From assembly GCA_016840245.1 (NCBI GenBank), contig JAEOST010000322.1, positions 1 through 7,115 on the forward strand: a DNA stretch of 7,115 bases, written 5' to 3'. Below the pieces are notes generated by a model, which worked only from the letters and a program-made list of their open reading frames with translations, ran no database searches and had not been told where the DNA came from. Below, in pieces: positions 1 through 5,843 of this stretch. A program made the position numbers and the translations under genes. The stretch is from Candidatus Thorarchaeota archaeon. GTDB taxonomy: Archaea > Asgardarchaeota > Thorarchaeia > Thorarchaeales > Thorarchaeaceae. Each line of letters starts with the position of its first letter. Position 1 is the first letter of the stretch.

Positions 1-395
1 TCTCAAAACAAGTTGAGCGTGTTCTTGATCTGAGGACTACAGAAATCAGCAACCTGAGTCCACTTGTAATCACCACCGTTCACAAGGATGATGAGTATGA
101 TATTTCCGAGGTTGACCTCGAACCACTTCTGTATACTGCTTATGGGAATGAAGTGTTGAGTGAGTTAAACCTGAAGAGTTCATGTTCAGAAGAGGACTTT
201 CTAGATATTGAGGAGGAATTCGGGAATCTAGGATTGATGATTACTACTACCACTGAGAACCAAGATGCACATCAACCCATAATATCAATGTCTCTGCAAC
301 ACTACATTCGATATATTCACCAAATCGATGTATCAGCACTCTCATCTTATCATGAAGGTATCCTTATCGATATATTCCGAACCATCCTAAGTTAG
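1..395 (+). CDS. C-terminal part of an unrecognised soluble protein (5' partial)
   Basis: The frame is open from the left edge (first full codon at position 3) to a TAG at 393-395, giving 130 residues. An internal GTG at 153 could be read as a start, but the frame upstream is free of stops and encodes protein-like sequence with balanced charge, so I take this as the end of a longer gene. The visible part is acidic and soluble, with no membrane segment and no metal-binding cluster (a single cysteine). The stretch around residues 45-105 alternates short helical and hydrophobic segments (for example ISMSLQHYIRYIHQID) and could be a small winged-helix-like fold, but this is weak and no family is recognised. 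Its stop codon overlaps the stop of the membrane protein gene on the opposite strand by 4 bases. Existence of the gene is fairly sure; function is unknown. Confidence 0.7.
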   Translation, partial: SKQVERVLDLRTTEISNLSPLVITTVHKDDEYDISEVDLEPLLYTAYGNEVLSELNLKSSCSEEDFLDIEEEFGNLGLMITTTTENQDAHQPIISMSLQHYIRYIHQIDVSALSSYHEGILIDIFRTILS

Positions 396-844
396 ACCAA
401 CCCAATAAATGCTACAATAAGCATTGCAGCTACATACCCCACCGTACCTCCAACCAATATACCAATAGATGTTTCTCTATCAGCTGACCCTCTCAAATAT
501 GAGTAAAGAGTTGCACTGATACTGATGCAAATTATCGAAAAAACTAGTATGGAAGTTATATCAAAGAAGAGTGGAAGGTCTTGGGTTCCGGTTAACGCTA
601 AAGTATAGAAATTTGTTAGCAGAAGAATCGCCTGGTTGAAACTGCCAAGCTTGAAGGCATATTCTGTTTCCCCACCTTTGAGGTGCCCAAATGCCCATAT
701 CACCAAGATGAAAACGAAGACTCCAGTTTCAGCAATTGGAATCCTTCCAAAGAACCAAGGAATATCAAAAGACAACGCTACAACAATGAGAACAATCTGG
801 AACACATCATCAAATCGTTCTTCGCGACTCTTCTCCGTCTTCAT
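392..844 (-). CDS. Small integral membrane protein of unknown function, about five helices
   Basis: I do not recognise the family. The 150-residue product has a short charged N-terminus (KTEKSREERFDD) followed by about five hydrophobic segments at roughly residues 14-32, 38-55, 68-86, 93-115 and 125-149. Short polar loops lie between them (GHLKGGETEY, RGSADRET). There are no catalytic-looking motifs and only one cysteine. I chose the ATG at 844; a TTG at 853 adds three residues and is equally possible, since neither has a strong ribosome site. A TATA-like ATTTAAAT at 896-903 fits a transcript start near 870. The gene is divergent from the membrane-tethered winged-helix regulator at 1002 and shares its control region, so it could be a co-regulated target; this is inference from position. 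It ends tail to tail with the upstream partial gene, overlapping by 4 bases. Confidence 0.75.
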   Translation of the reverse strand: MKTEKSREERFDDVFQIVLIVVALSFDIPWFFGRIPIAETGVFVFILVIWAFGHLKGGETEYAFKLGSFNQAILLLTNFYTLALTGTQDLPLFFDITSILVFSIICISISATLYSYLRGSADRETSIGILVGGTVGYVAAMLIVAFIGLV

Positions 845-895
845 GAGTTTCAACTCTTACTAGTGTGTGGAAATCAACTACAAGAAGATATCGAG

Positions 896-903
896 ATTTA
901 AAT
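896..903 (-). promoter_or_regulatory. Probable TATA box for the minus-strand membrane protein
   Basis: ATTTAAAT reads the same on both strands. On the minus strand it is centred about 26 bases before position 873, giving a leader of about 20-30 bases before the ATG at 844. Spacing and composition fit an archaeal TATA element, but AT-rich octamers are common, so this is tentative. Confidence 0.4.
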
Positions 904-927
904 TCGGAGAATTACGAAAAAAAACTG

Positions 928-954
928 GTCAATGAATGTTGACTTGTTGGTCAA
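928..954. promoter_or_regulatory. Candidate operator: GTCAA inverted repeat plus a third half-site
   Basis: GTCAA at 928-932 is mirrored by TTGAC at 939-943 with a 6-base spacer, and TGGTCAA at 926-932 is repeated directly at 948-954. The two direct copies lie 22 bases apart, about two helical turns, so both would face the same side of the DNA. The cluster lies between the outward-facing TATA boxes of the membrane protein (392-844) and the winged-helix regulator (1002-1436). It is a plausible binding site for that regulator. The half-sites are short, so chance is not excluded. Confidence 0.4.
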
Positions 955-963
955 GGATGATAG

Positions 964-972
964 AATAAAATA
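964..972 (+). promoter_or_regulatory. Probable TATA box for the membrane-tethered regulator
   Basis: AATAAAATA is centred near 968, which predicts a transcript start around 993-995. That would leave a leader of fewer than 10 bases before the ATG at 1002, agreeing with the lack of a ribosome site there. Confidence 0.45.
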
Positions 973-1001
973 GAACCGAGTCCTAAGAATATTTGATACC
1001 A

Positions 1002-1436
1002 ATGACCTCTGATGACGTGTTTGATGCAATATCTCATCCATTGAGAATAGAGATACTCAAGGAACTAGCAAAACGACCATCTGGTTTTGCTGACTTGAAG
1101 AGGAAGTTCAAGATAGACAGTAGCGGTCTCCTGGACTTCCACCTGAAGAAGATGAGTGCGTTAATCACAACAGACCGTGATGGTTTGTACCAACTCAATG
1201 ACAGGGGTTACGCAGCGATTCAAGCCGTAACCATTGTTTCACATCATGGTTGGCAGAGGAGATCATGGTATATCAATTTAGGAACCTACATTCTGATGAA
1301 CAGCTATTTTGTCTTGGTTAGTCCATTCTGGTTTTTCGGATTCATCCCAACAACTGCATGGATAGTATTCTACAGTTACTGGACATTTGTCAAAAGGAGA
1401 GTTCGTCTGAGGTCCAACGGAAGTGATAGTGAATGA
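1002..1436 (+). CDS. Winged-helix (ArsR-like) regulator with C-terminal membrane hairpin
   Basis: This is probably a membrane-anchored one-component transcription regulator. Residues 4-76 form an ArsR-type winged helix: the opening helix DAISHPLRIEILKEL matches the family's 'L.hP.R..IL..L' pattern, GFADLKRKF and SSGLLDFHLKKM make the helix-turn-helix, and TTDRDGLYQLNDRG is the wing. Residues 89-107 and 110-130 are two hydrophobic helices rich in Trp, Tyr and Phe, joined by a very short turn. QRR lies before the first helix and KRRVRLR after the second, so both the DNA-binding end and the tail should face the cytoplasm. The ATG at 1002 is preferred over a TTG at 993 because the TATA-like box at 964-972 puts the transcript start near 993. 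An ABC-2 exporter follows 120 bases downstream with its own promoter, and a membrane gene is divergent; both are likely targets. Fold confidence is high; ligand and targets are unknown. Confidence 0.88.
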   Translation: MTSDDVFDAISHPLRIEILKELAKRPSGFADLKRKFKIDSSGLLDFHLKKMSALITTDRDGLYQLNDRGYAAIQAVTIVSHHGWQRRSWYINLGTYILMNSYFVLVSPFWFFGFIPTTAWIVFYSYWTFVKRRVRLRSNGSDSE

Positions 1437-1481
1437 TTTCCAACGACCCAAGCTCAGAAAAGATTACTCAGAGACTAATGG

Positions 1482-1488
1482 TTATATA
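1482..1488 (+). promoter_or_regulatory. Probable TATA box for the ABC exporter operon
   Basis: TTATATA, inside GGTTATATACTT, is the best archaeal TATA match in the window. It predicts a transcript start near 1511 and hence a leader of about 45 bases before the ATG at 1557. It gives the exporter genes a promoter separate from that of the regulator, which ends at 1436. Confidence 0.6.
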
Positions 1489-1509
1489 CTTTCGAGAGGA
1501 GATATTATC

Positions 1510-1531
1510 GAATAAGGTCCATTACTTATTC
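1510..1531. repeat. Inverted repeat GAATAAG-N8-CTTATTC in the ABC operon leader
   Basis: Perfect 7-base arms at 1510-1516 and 1525-1531 are separated by 8 bases. The repeat begins almost at the predicted transcript start, so it could be a repressor operator that blocks polymerase, or a hairpin in the mRNA leader just before the ribosome site. Its position directly in front of the exporter and after the regulator gene favours an operator. AT-rich arms raise the chance of coincidence. Confidence 0.4.
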
Positions 1532-1540
1532 TGTTTTGAT

Positions 1541-1546
1541 GGAGAG
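1541..1546 (+). promoter_or_regulatory. Ribosome binding site supporting the ATG at 1557
   Basis: GGAGAG lies 10 bases before the ATG at 1557 and would fall inside the coding region if the in-frame TTG at 1536 or ATG at 1539 were used. It therefore favours 1557, although the spacing is at the long end. Confidence 0.45.
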
Positions 1547-1556
1547 AGATGATGAA

Positions 1557-2333
1557 ATGAACGCAGTAGAAATTAGAAGTCTTGTGAAGAGCTACGGCGA
1601 CTTGGTTGCCGTGAATGACCTCACATTTGATGTAAGAGAGGGAGAGATCTATGGATTACTAGGGCCCAATGGAGCAGGCAAGACGACGACACTCAAAGTC
1701 CTCATGGGTCTGCTAGATCCGGACTCAGGAACATCCAAAGTCTTTGGCGTGGATACGTTAGCTAGCCCAGTAGAGGTCAAGAAACGAGTCGGATATGTTC
1801 CAGAGGAGATATCTCTATACGAGTCACTGTCAGCACGTGAACTCATTGACTTTGTAGCATCTATACGACAGTTAGAACCACTAGTTGCTCTCAATAGAGC
1901 TACCGAGATGAGCAAGGCTCTTGACTTTACACAACACTACGACAAGACCGTAGTAACACTCTCTCAAGGAAACAAACAGAAAGTCATGCTCATTGTCTCA
2001 ATGATTCATGCTCCCGACCTTCTTATCTTAGATGAACCATTCTCAGGTCTTGATGTAAGAACTGCTCGAATCATGAAGGATGTTGTGAAGCTCCATGCTG
2101 AGAGTGGTGGTGCAGTTCTGCTGAGCACTCACATCATGGAGATGGCAGAAGGACTCTGTGACCGAGTTGGTATCATCGATGAAGGAGTGATGGTCGCTGA
2201 GGGGACACTTGATGAATTACGTGGTCAGGCTGAGGCAGAGGGTGCAACCCTAGAGAGACTCTTTCTCAAGCTCACTGGAGAAGAGGACGAGGTCCGCGAA
2301 GGTGTCGATACTCTACGGGAGGCGCTGACCTAG
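1557..2333 (+). CDS. ABC-2 type transporter ATP-binding protein
   Basis: This is the cytoplasmic ATPase that powers an ABC-2 (NatA/CcmA-like) exporter; its partner is the permease that follows. The 258-residue product has the full ABC set in order: Walker A GPNGAGKT at residues 36-43, Q-loop region GYVPEE at 78-83 with Glu at the usual Gln position, signature LSQGNKQ at 134-140, Walker B LLILDEP at 154-160, D-loop SGLD at 162-165 and the switch His in STH at 191. The LSQG signature in place of LSGG and the PEE Q-loop are typical of the ABC-2 group, so neither suggests an inactive enzyme. The tail after residue 220 is acidic and helical. In-frame TTG 1536 and ATG 1539 would add a few residues, but GGAGAG at 1541 and the family's usual N-terminus favour 1557. 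Its TAG shares a base with the GTG of the permease, implying translational coupling. The substrate cannot be read from the ATPase. Confidence 0.95.
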   Translation: MNAVEIRSLVKSYGDLVAVNDLTFDVREGEIYGLLGPNGAGKTTTLKVLMGLLDPDSGTSKVFGVDTLASPVEVKKRVGYVPEEISLYESLSARELIDFVASIRQLEPLVALNRATEMSKALDFTQHYDKTVVTLSQGNKQKVMLIVSMIHAPDLLILDEPFSGLDVRTARIMKDVVKLHAESGGAVLLSTHIMEMAEGLCDRVGIIDEGVMVAEGTLDELRGQAEAEGATLERLFLKLTGEEDEVREGVDTLREALT

Positions 2334-3970
2334 TGAAGTTCCGTGAGAGATGGCGTATTGCAGGTATAGTATCTTCAGAGATACGATTTCAGGGTCAACT
2401 TGATGCCAATCCAATGAACAGGTCTCGAATCAAGGAAGATCCTGACAAGATAATCAGGCAGATCAAGAATGCAAATAAAATGAGTGGAGGAATGTCAGGT
2501 TTCATCATTGTCATGCTAGCCATCGTATCCATAGCAGCTGCTTACTTTGATGAAGACATTGGCCCGCTGCATCTTAGAATGTCACGATCTATCTCACTGT
2601 TTTTCGGACGGACCGACATTCTGGTCTTCTTCCTCAATCTCATGGCCACCCAAGGATTCTTCGGAGCAGAAGGGATGAAGCTTCTTACAATACTCCCATT
2701 CTCGAGAAGCGATCTTGAGAATATGATCTTACTATCATTCTGGAGAATCTATATTATACCTACAATAGTTATCAATGCTGTTTACCCACTCATCTGTCTG
2801 CTTGTATTTGGACCCATCACTGCTCTTCTGGTCCTAGTATGTTGTCTCATCACCACTGCTCTTTCAATGGGAGCACTGATTAAGGTCTCAAAATGGTTCT
2901 ATGTAAAATCACACACATCTAGTGAGAGTAAATTATCAAGTGTCGTTCGAATAGTAGCTGGACTTGGTGCGGTCATTGGAATGTTCGCAACATACAGTAT
3001 GGTGGGTGTAATACCATACCTGGTAGAATTCCTTGTTGGGTTTGGTGAGAACTTCGTTGCAGTTCTAGCTTTGCTCTTTCCATTCAGTCTTGGTACTATT
3101 TCGAGCGCAGCTATTGCAGGTTCCAACACACCAATCCTCACTCTGCTAATTGGTGCAGTAGCATCATCGCTCTATGGATTACTCGCAGTATCATCATACA
3201 AGTATAGTGGACGCACGCTAAGATCTGTAAGTGTAGGAGCAGTTACGACTAGTACAGAACAAGTTCAAAGAGACATCAGTGTTGATGTTGTAAGTCCAAT
3301 TAGTGGAATTATCAGGAAAGATATGAAACTCGCAACGCGAAATCTTGGCTCAATCATGATCATCGCGATGCCAATCCTAATGATATTCTCAGCCTATCCA
3401 ATTGTCGCATTGGCAACTGAAGGTTTCTTTAGAAGTACTTCTGCTCTTATCGGTGCGGGTTACATCACAGTTTTCACGGGTATCTCATTCATGGGATTAT
3501 TGTCGTTAGATTCAGAGGGGGCTTCCCTTCACGAAGGACTGCCAATAGATAGCAAGATGATACTAAGCGCTAAGGTGCGTGTATTCACATTGCAATTCAC
3601 TCTAGCAATGACAATCTTAGTCGTATGGTTTACTCTAGCTAACCCAATCACTCCGCTAATCATTCTGATACCAATTATTCAAATTCCATGTGCATACTCA
3701 ATAGGTCATCTTGTTGGGACGTTTGTATACAGAGTTCGAGGTGGAGGAAGAGTCGTAGCTGTGAATATCGCTGGTGACCAAGTTATTGTCTTTGCTTCGA
3801 TGGCTCTTAGTGCACTGATAAGTGCTGTACCGCTAGCAGGTTATGCCATGACAATCCTTACACTTAACTCGCCATTTGAACATGCTATAGCTCTTGGTGT
3901 ACAGTTTGTGATTGTTATCCTAGAGATACTTGTAGCACGAATAATTGTCCCACGGTTATTGAAGGCATAG
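2333..3970 (+). CDS. ABC-2 type permease, two-half (internally duplicated) membrane subunit
   Basis: This is the membrane channel of the exporter energised by the preceding ATPase. The 545 residues begin with a basic cytoplasmic segment of about 50 residues, followed by roughly 12-14 hydrophobic helices in two groups, about 55-289 and 340-540. They are separated by a polar linker at about 290-337 (YSGRTLRS...QVQRDISVDVVSP). Both groups carry the same local motif after their second helix: EGMKLLTILP at 113-122 and EGASLHEGLP at 395-404, each followed by a helix pair. The protein therefore looks like two fused ABC-2 permease units and may not need to dimerise. The GTG at 2333 overlaps the ATPase stop by one base and is the natural coupled start. 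It has no extracellular protease or antibiotic-immunity hallmark. The class is clear; the substrate (drug, lipid, peptide or ion) is not. Confidence 0.92.
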   Translation: MKFRERWRIAGIVSSEIRFQGQLDANPMNRSRIKEDPDKIIRQIKNANKMSGGMSGFIIVMLAIVSIAAAYFDEDIGPLHLRMSRSISLFFGRTDILVFFLNLMATQGFFGAEGMKLLTILPFSRSDLENMILLSFWRIYIIPTIVINAVYPLICLLVFGPITALLVLVCCLITTALSMGALIKVSKWFYVKSHTSSESKLSSVVRIVAGLGAVIGMFATYSMVGVIPYLVEFLVGFGENFVAVLALLFPFSLGTISSAAIAGSNTPILTLLIGAVASSLYGLLAVSSYKYSGRTLRSVSVGAVTTSTEQVQRDISVDVVSPISGIIRKDMKLATRNLGSIMIIAMPILMIFSAYPIVALATEGFFRSTSALIGAGYITVFTGISFMGLLSLDSEGASLHEGLPIDSKMILSAKVRVFTLQFTLAMTILVVWFTLANPITPLIILIPIIQIPCAYSIGHLVGTFVYRVRGGGRVVAVNIAGDQVIVFASMALSALISAVPLAGYAMTILTLNSPFEHAIALGVQFVIVILEILVARIIVPRLLKA

Positions 3971-3978
3971 ACCTCATG

Positions 3979-4000
3979 AAGAATCTTGCATATGATTCTT
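3979..4000. repeat. Inverted repeat AAGAATC-N8-GATTCTT after the permease gene
   Basis: Perfect 7-base arms (3979-3985 and 3994-4000) flank an 8-base loop, starting 8 bases after the permease stop. No run of T follows, so it does not look like a standard archaeal terminator. It could attenuate or stabilise message between the exporter and the flavoprotein, or be an operator for the flavoprotein. It has the same 7-8-7 geometry as the repeat at 1510-1531 but a different sequence. Confidence 0.35.
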
Positions 4001-4027
4001 AAGACAAAACTTCATCACTGATTGAGA

Positions 4028-4032
4028 GAGGT
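4028..4032 (+). promoter_or_regulatory. Ribosome binding site that fixes the flavoprotein start at GTG 4040
   Basis: GAGGT, within GAGAGGT at 4026-4032, lies 7 bases before the GTG at 4040, an ideal archaeal Shine-Dalgarno spacing. It would be buried in the coding region if the TTG at 4022 were used. Confidence 0.7.
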
Positions 4033-4039
4033 AAGCAGA

Positions 4040-4747
4040 GTGAAAGTGCTTGTTGTTAATGGGAGTCCTAGAACTGATCGATCAAGTACAGATGTTATAC
4101 TTGGACCATTCATTGAAGGCATGATAGAAGCAGGAGCAGAGGTAGAAGAAATCTACACAAAGAAGATGGACATCAAACCTTGTCTCGGATGTTTCAATTG
4201 TTGGACGAAGACACCAGGAGTCTGCGTTCAGAAGGATGACATGAAGGACGCATTAGCTAAAGTTGCTATTACTGACATTCTGGTGTATGCCACTCCAGTC
4301 TATGTCGATGGTATGACAAGCACACTGAAGGCATTCCTTGATAGAACTATCCCACTCCTAAAGGGGGTCTGGGAAGTGCGAGATGACCACTGTAGACATC
4401 CATTACGCGACCATGTTATAAAGGATGGGAAGATAGTGCTAGTGTCAGTCAGTGGTTTCACTGAACGCGATAACTTTGAATCGCTTATCCACCATGTTCG
4501 AGCTGCTAGTAAGAATGCAAATCGCGAATTCGCAGGGGCGATAGTGAGACCGTATGCATGGGCGTTTCAAGAAGTCCTACAAGCTGAGAATGTGGCGCAT
4601 ATCTATGATGCTCTCAATGAAGCTGGAAAGCAACTCATTACAAAAGGGACAATTGATGATGCCACACTTGAAACAATATCACAAGACCTTGTCCCACGAG
4701 ACGCCCTTATCCAAGGCACCAATGCATATTTCGAGAATTTCGAGTAG
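4040..4747 (+). CDS. Iron-sulfur flavoprotein, NADPH-dependent FMN reductase (flavodoxin-like) family
   Basis: This is a soluble redox protein of the flavodoxin-like NAD(P)H-dependent FMN reductase/iron-sulfur flavoprotein group. The 235-residue product opens with KVLVVNGSPR (residues 2-11), the first strand and FMN-phosphate loop of that fold. A compact cysteine motif follows, CX2CX2CX7C at C48, C51, C54 and C62, matching the 4Fe-4S site known from archaeal Isf proteins. The segment YATPVYVDGMTSTLKAFLDR (about 93-112) is the usual flavin-contacting loop and interface helix of the family. The C-terminal third is less familiar. I chose GTG 4040 because GAGGT lies 7 bases upstream and the conserved N-terminal strand starts immediately; the TTG at 4022 would add six residues. 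It follows the exporter permease by 69 bases on the same strand with no clear promoter between, so it may be transcribed with it. Electron partners are unknown; oxygen or CO2-linked electron transfer roles are known only for relatives. Confidence 0.9.
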   Translation: MKVLVVNGSPRTDRSSTDVILGPFIEGMIEAGAEVEEIYTKKMDIKPCLGCFNCWTKTPGVCVQKDDMKDALAKVAITDILVYATPVYVDGMTSTLKAFLDRTIPLLKGVWEVRDDHCRHPLRDHVIKDGKIVLVSVSGFTERDNFESLIHHVRAASKNANREFAGAIVRPYAWAFQEVLQAENVAHIYDALNEAGKQLITKGTIDDATLETISQDLVPRDALIQGTNAYFENFE

Positions 4748-4776
4748 AGAGAAAAGAAGGAACTCCCTAACTCTCT
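4744..4776 (-). terminator. Possible terminator of the minus-strand operon at the convergent junction
   Basis: Read on the minus strand, the 19 bases after the TAG at 4769-4767 are pyrimidine-rich (GTTCCTTCTTTTCTCTCT), as expected for an archaeal oligo-T terminator. AGAGAG at 4746-4751 and CTCTCT at 4771-4776 form a weak 6-base inverted repeat across the junction. The space between the two convergent genes is only 19 bases, so both transcripts probably overlap here. Confidence 0.35.
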
Positions 4777-5408
4777 TGACCATATATCTGTCCAGACTCA
4801 AGCATCTCTAAGAATTTCTCTCGATTCGCCTTGGGTACATTGTTTAAAATGCAATGGAAGTTTGGACAGGTCACACACCATGTTCTTCGCAGTATCAGCA
4901 GGAAGGCAATAGACATAGCTATTTGCAAGAGAAACAAAGGCCATCGATCCCAGAGATACAATATAGGAGATACAACATAGAAGAGGGCAAAGAACAGGAA
5001 TACGAACTGACCTCCACGACTGATAGGACTTGGTTCATACTTAAACCACTTAGGACTACCCCAGTTCGCTAAACAGTAGAACCGTTTCTCATTTCCATGG
5101 TCGCTACCTGAATACTCGTAACACGGACAGTGTCTGCAAAGAACATACCACTCAATTCCTCCAGCAAAGAAGAGCATTGAAAGAGTGAAGATGACAGGAA
5201 TCATCAGCACAACTTCAGTCAGTTGAATGAATCCTAGGTCGATACTCCATCCAAGATAACTGATGCTAGATGTTGCCATACCAATTGCACCGATAATGAA
5301 CGGAGTGAAACCAAGTATCGCAAACTGCATCATATCCTTCTTTCTATAGTGTGCAATCACACCATGATGCATTCGTCGACGATCGTCATCTCCCATCGTC
5401 TCAATCAT
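4767..5408 (-). CDS. Cysteine-rich four-helix membrane protein of unknown function
   Basis: I cannot name a family. The 213 residues form four hydrophobic helices at about 27-47, 61-84, 134-153 and 155-173. Seven cysteines fall in just two places: C91, C94, C96 (CRHCPC) and C112 in the loop after helix 2, and C178, C181, C186 (CVTCPNFHC) right after helix 4. The basic N-terminus (DDRRRMHH, RKK) implies it is cytoplasmic, so both clusters should lie together on the cytoplasmic face and could jointly hold an Fe-S cluster or zinc. The conserved-looking stretch ANWGSPKWFKYEPSP follows C112. The ATG at 5408 overlaps the end of the preceding gene by 8 bases; an ATG at 5396 is possible. It is the last gene of a three-gene operon with the methyltransferase-like enzyme and faces the Fe-S flavoprotein gene tail to tail. 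A membrane redox or sensor role is inference only. Confidence 0.85.
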   Translation of the reverse strand: MIETMGDDDRRRMHHGVIAHYRKKDMMQFAILGFTPFIIGAIGMATSSISYLGWSIDLGFIQLTEVVLMIPVIFTLSMLFFAGGIEWYVLCRHCPCYEYSGSDHGNEKRFYCLANWGSPKWFKYEPSPISRGGQFVFLFFALFYVVSPILYLWDRWPLFLLQIAMSIAFLLILRRTWCVTCPNFHCILNNVPKANREKFLEMLESGQIYGQES

Positions 5409-5832
5409 CCGTGAGTATGGGTGTGTCTCGGAAGTATCCCATGAACAGCAGAATCACGAATGGAATGCTACACGCTAGGTCAATTATGCTCATAGGTAGG
5501 AGGAACCAGACAGCAACGAATGTAACTCCGGTTACTAAGATAGCTAACCAGAAACCCTTTGCTTTGTTTTGAAGAATCCAATATCCTGATACCAGTCGAA
5601 GGCTTGTGAAGAAGATGAATACAACTATGAACGCTGCCGGGAAGGTCTCAAGCAAAACAGCAAACTCACTATCGACACTCATAAATGACACATAGATATT
5701 TGGAATCACTCCAATTGATATCAGTACAATTGCAGCTGAGTCTGTGACCTCAATTAATCCGTAGATTAGCTGAATGACACCTGCCCAGTACATAGCACGA
5801 TTGTTCTTGATTACTGCATCTACTTTGAACAT
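5401..5832 (-). CDS. Four-helix membrane protein of unknown function
   Basis: The family is not recognised. The 143-residue product has hydrophobic helices at about 14-42 (probably one long or kinked), 64-86, 92-112 and 114-132, with a short basic N-terminus (KVDAVIKNNR) and an acidic tail (DTPILTDD). The stretch RLVSGYWILQNKAKGFWLAIL at about 79-99 is a basic turn between two helices, a pattern common to several small DUF membrane families but not diagnostic. The ATG at 5832 has an excellent ribosome site, and the gene starts 9 bases after the methyltransferase-like gene and overlaps the Cys-rich gene by 8 bases. Tight packing implies it works with its two neighbours, perhaps as a membrane subunit or scaffold. 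Confidence 0.85.
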   Translation of the reverse strand: MFKVDAVIKNNRAMYWAGVIQLIYGLIEVTDSAAIVLISIGVIPNIYVSFMSVDSEFAVLLETFPAAFIVVFIFFTSLRLVSGYWILQNKAKGFWLAILVTGVTFVAVWFLLPMSIIDLACSIPFVILLFMGYFRDTPILTDD

Positions 5833-5836
5833 TCTA

Positions 5837-5843
5837 CAACCTC
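5837..5843 (-). promoter_or_regulatory. Ribosome binding site for the four-helix membrane protein
   Basis: On the minus strand GAGGTTG lies 4 bases before the ATG at 5832 and overlaps the TGA of the preceding gene (5844-5842). This supports coupled translation and fixes the start. Confidence 0.65.

Noticed and set aside
636..901. Two overlapping open plus-strand frames (636-863 and 683-901)
   Set aside because: They run antisense to the five-helix membrane protein at 392-844, lack ribosome sites and have low-complexity, Ser/Asn/Arg-rich translations typical of antisense frames.
1635..1807. Glu in the Q-loop of the ABC ATPase taken as a sign of inactivity
   Set aside because: GYVPEE-type Q-loops together with an LSQG signature are usual in the ABC-2 group, and Walker A, Walker B and the switch His are all intact.
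1649..1915. Open minus-strand frame of 88 codons
   Set aside because: It is entirely antisense to the ABC ATPase, whose motifs are intact; its translation is Ser/Thr/Arg-rich without recognisable features.
2899..3141. Open minus-strand frame of 80 codons
   Set aside because: It lies antisense inside the permease gene and has no start signals or protein-like pattern.
3979..4000. Hairpin after the permease as a riboswitch or intrinsic terminator
   Set aside because: It is only a 7-bp stem with an 8-base loop, no T-run follows and no larger conserved fold is visible, so it is recorded only as an inverted repeat.
4554..5072. Open plus-strand frames at 4554-4811 and 4854-5072
   Set aside because: The first overlaps the flavoprotein in another frame; the second is antisense to the Cys-rich membrane protein. 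Neither has a ribosome site.
5351..5572. Open plus-strand frame of 73 codons
   Set aside because: It is antisense to the junction of the two overlapping membrane genes, which is better explained by their translational coupling.
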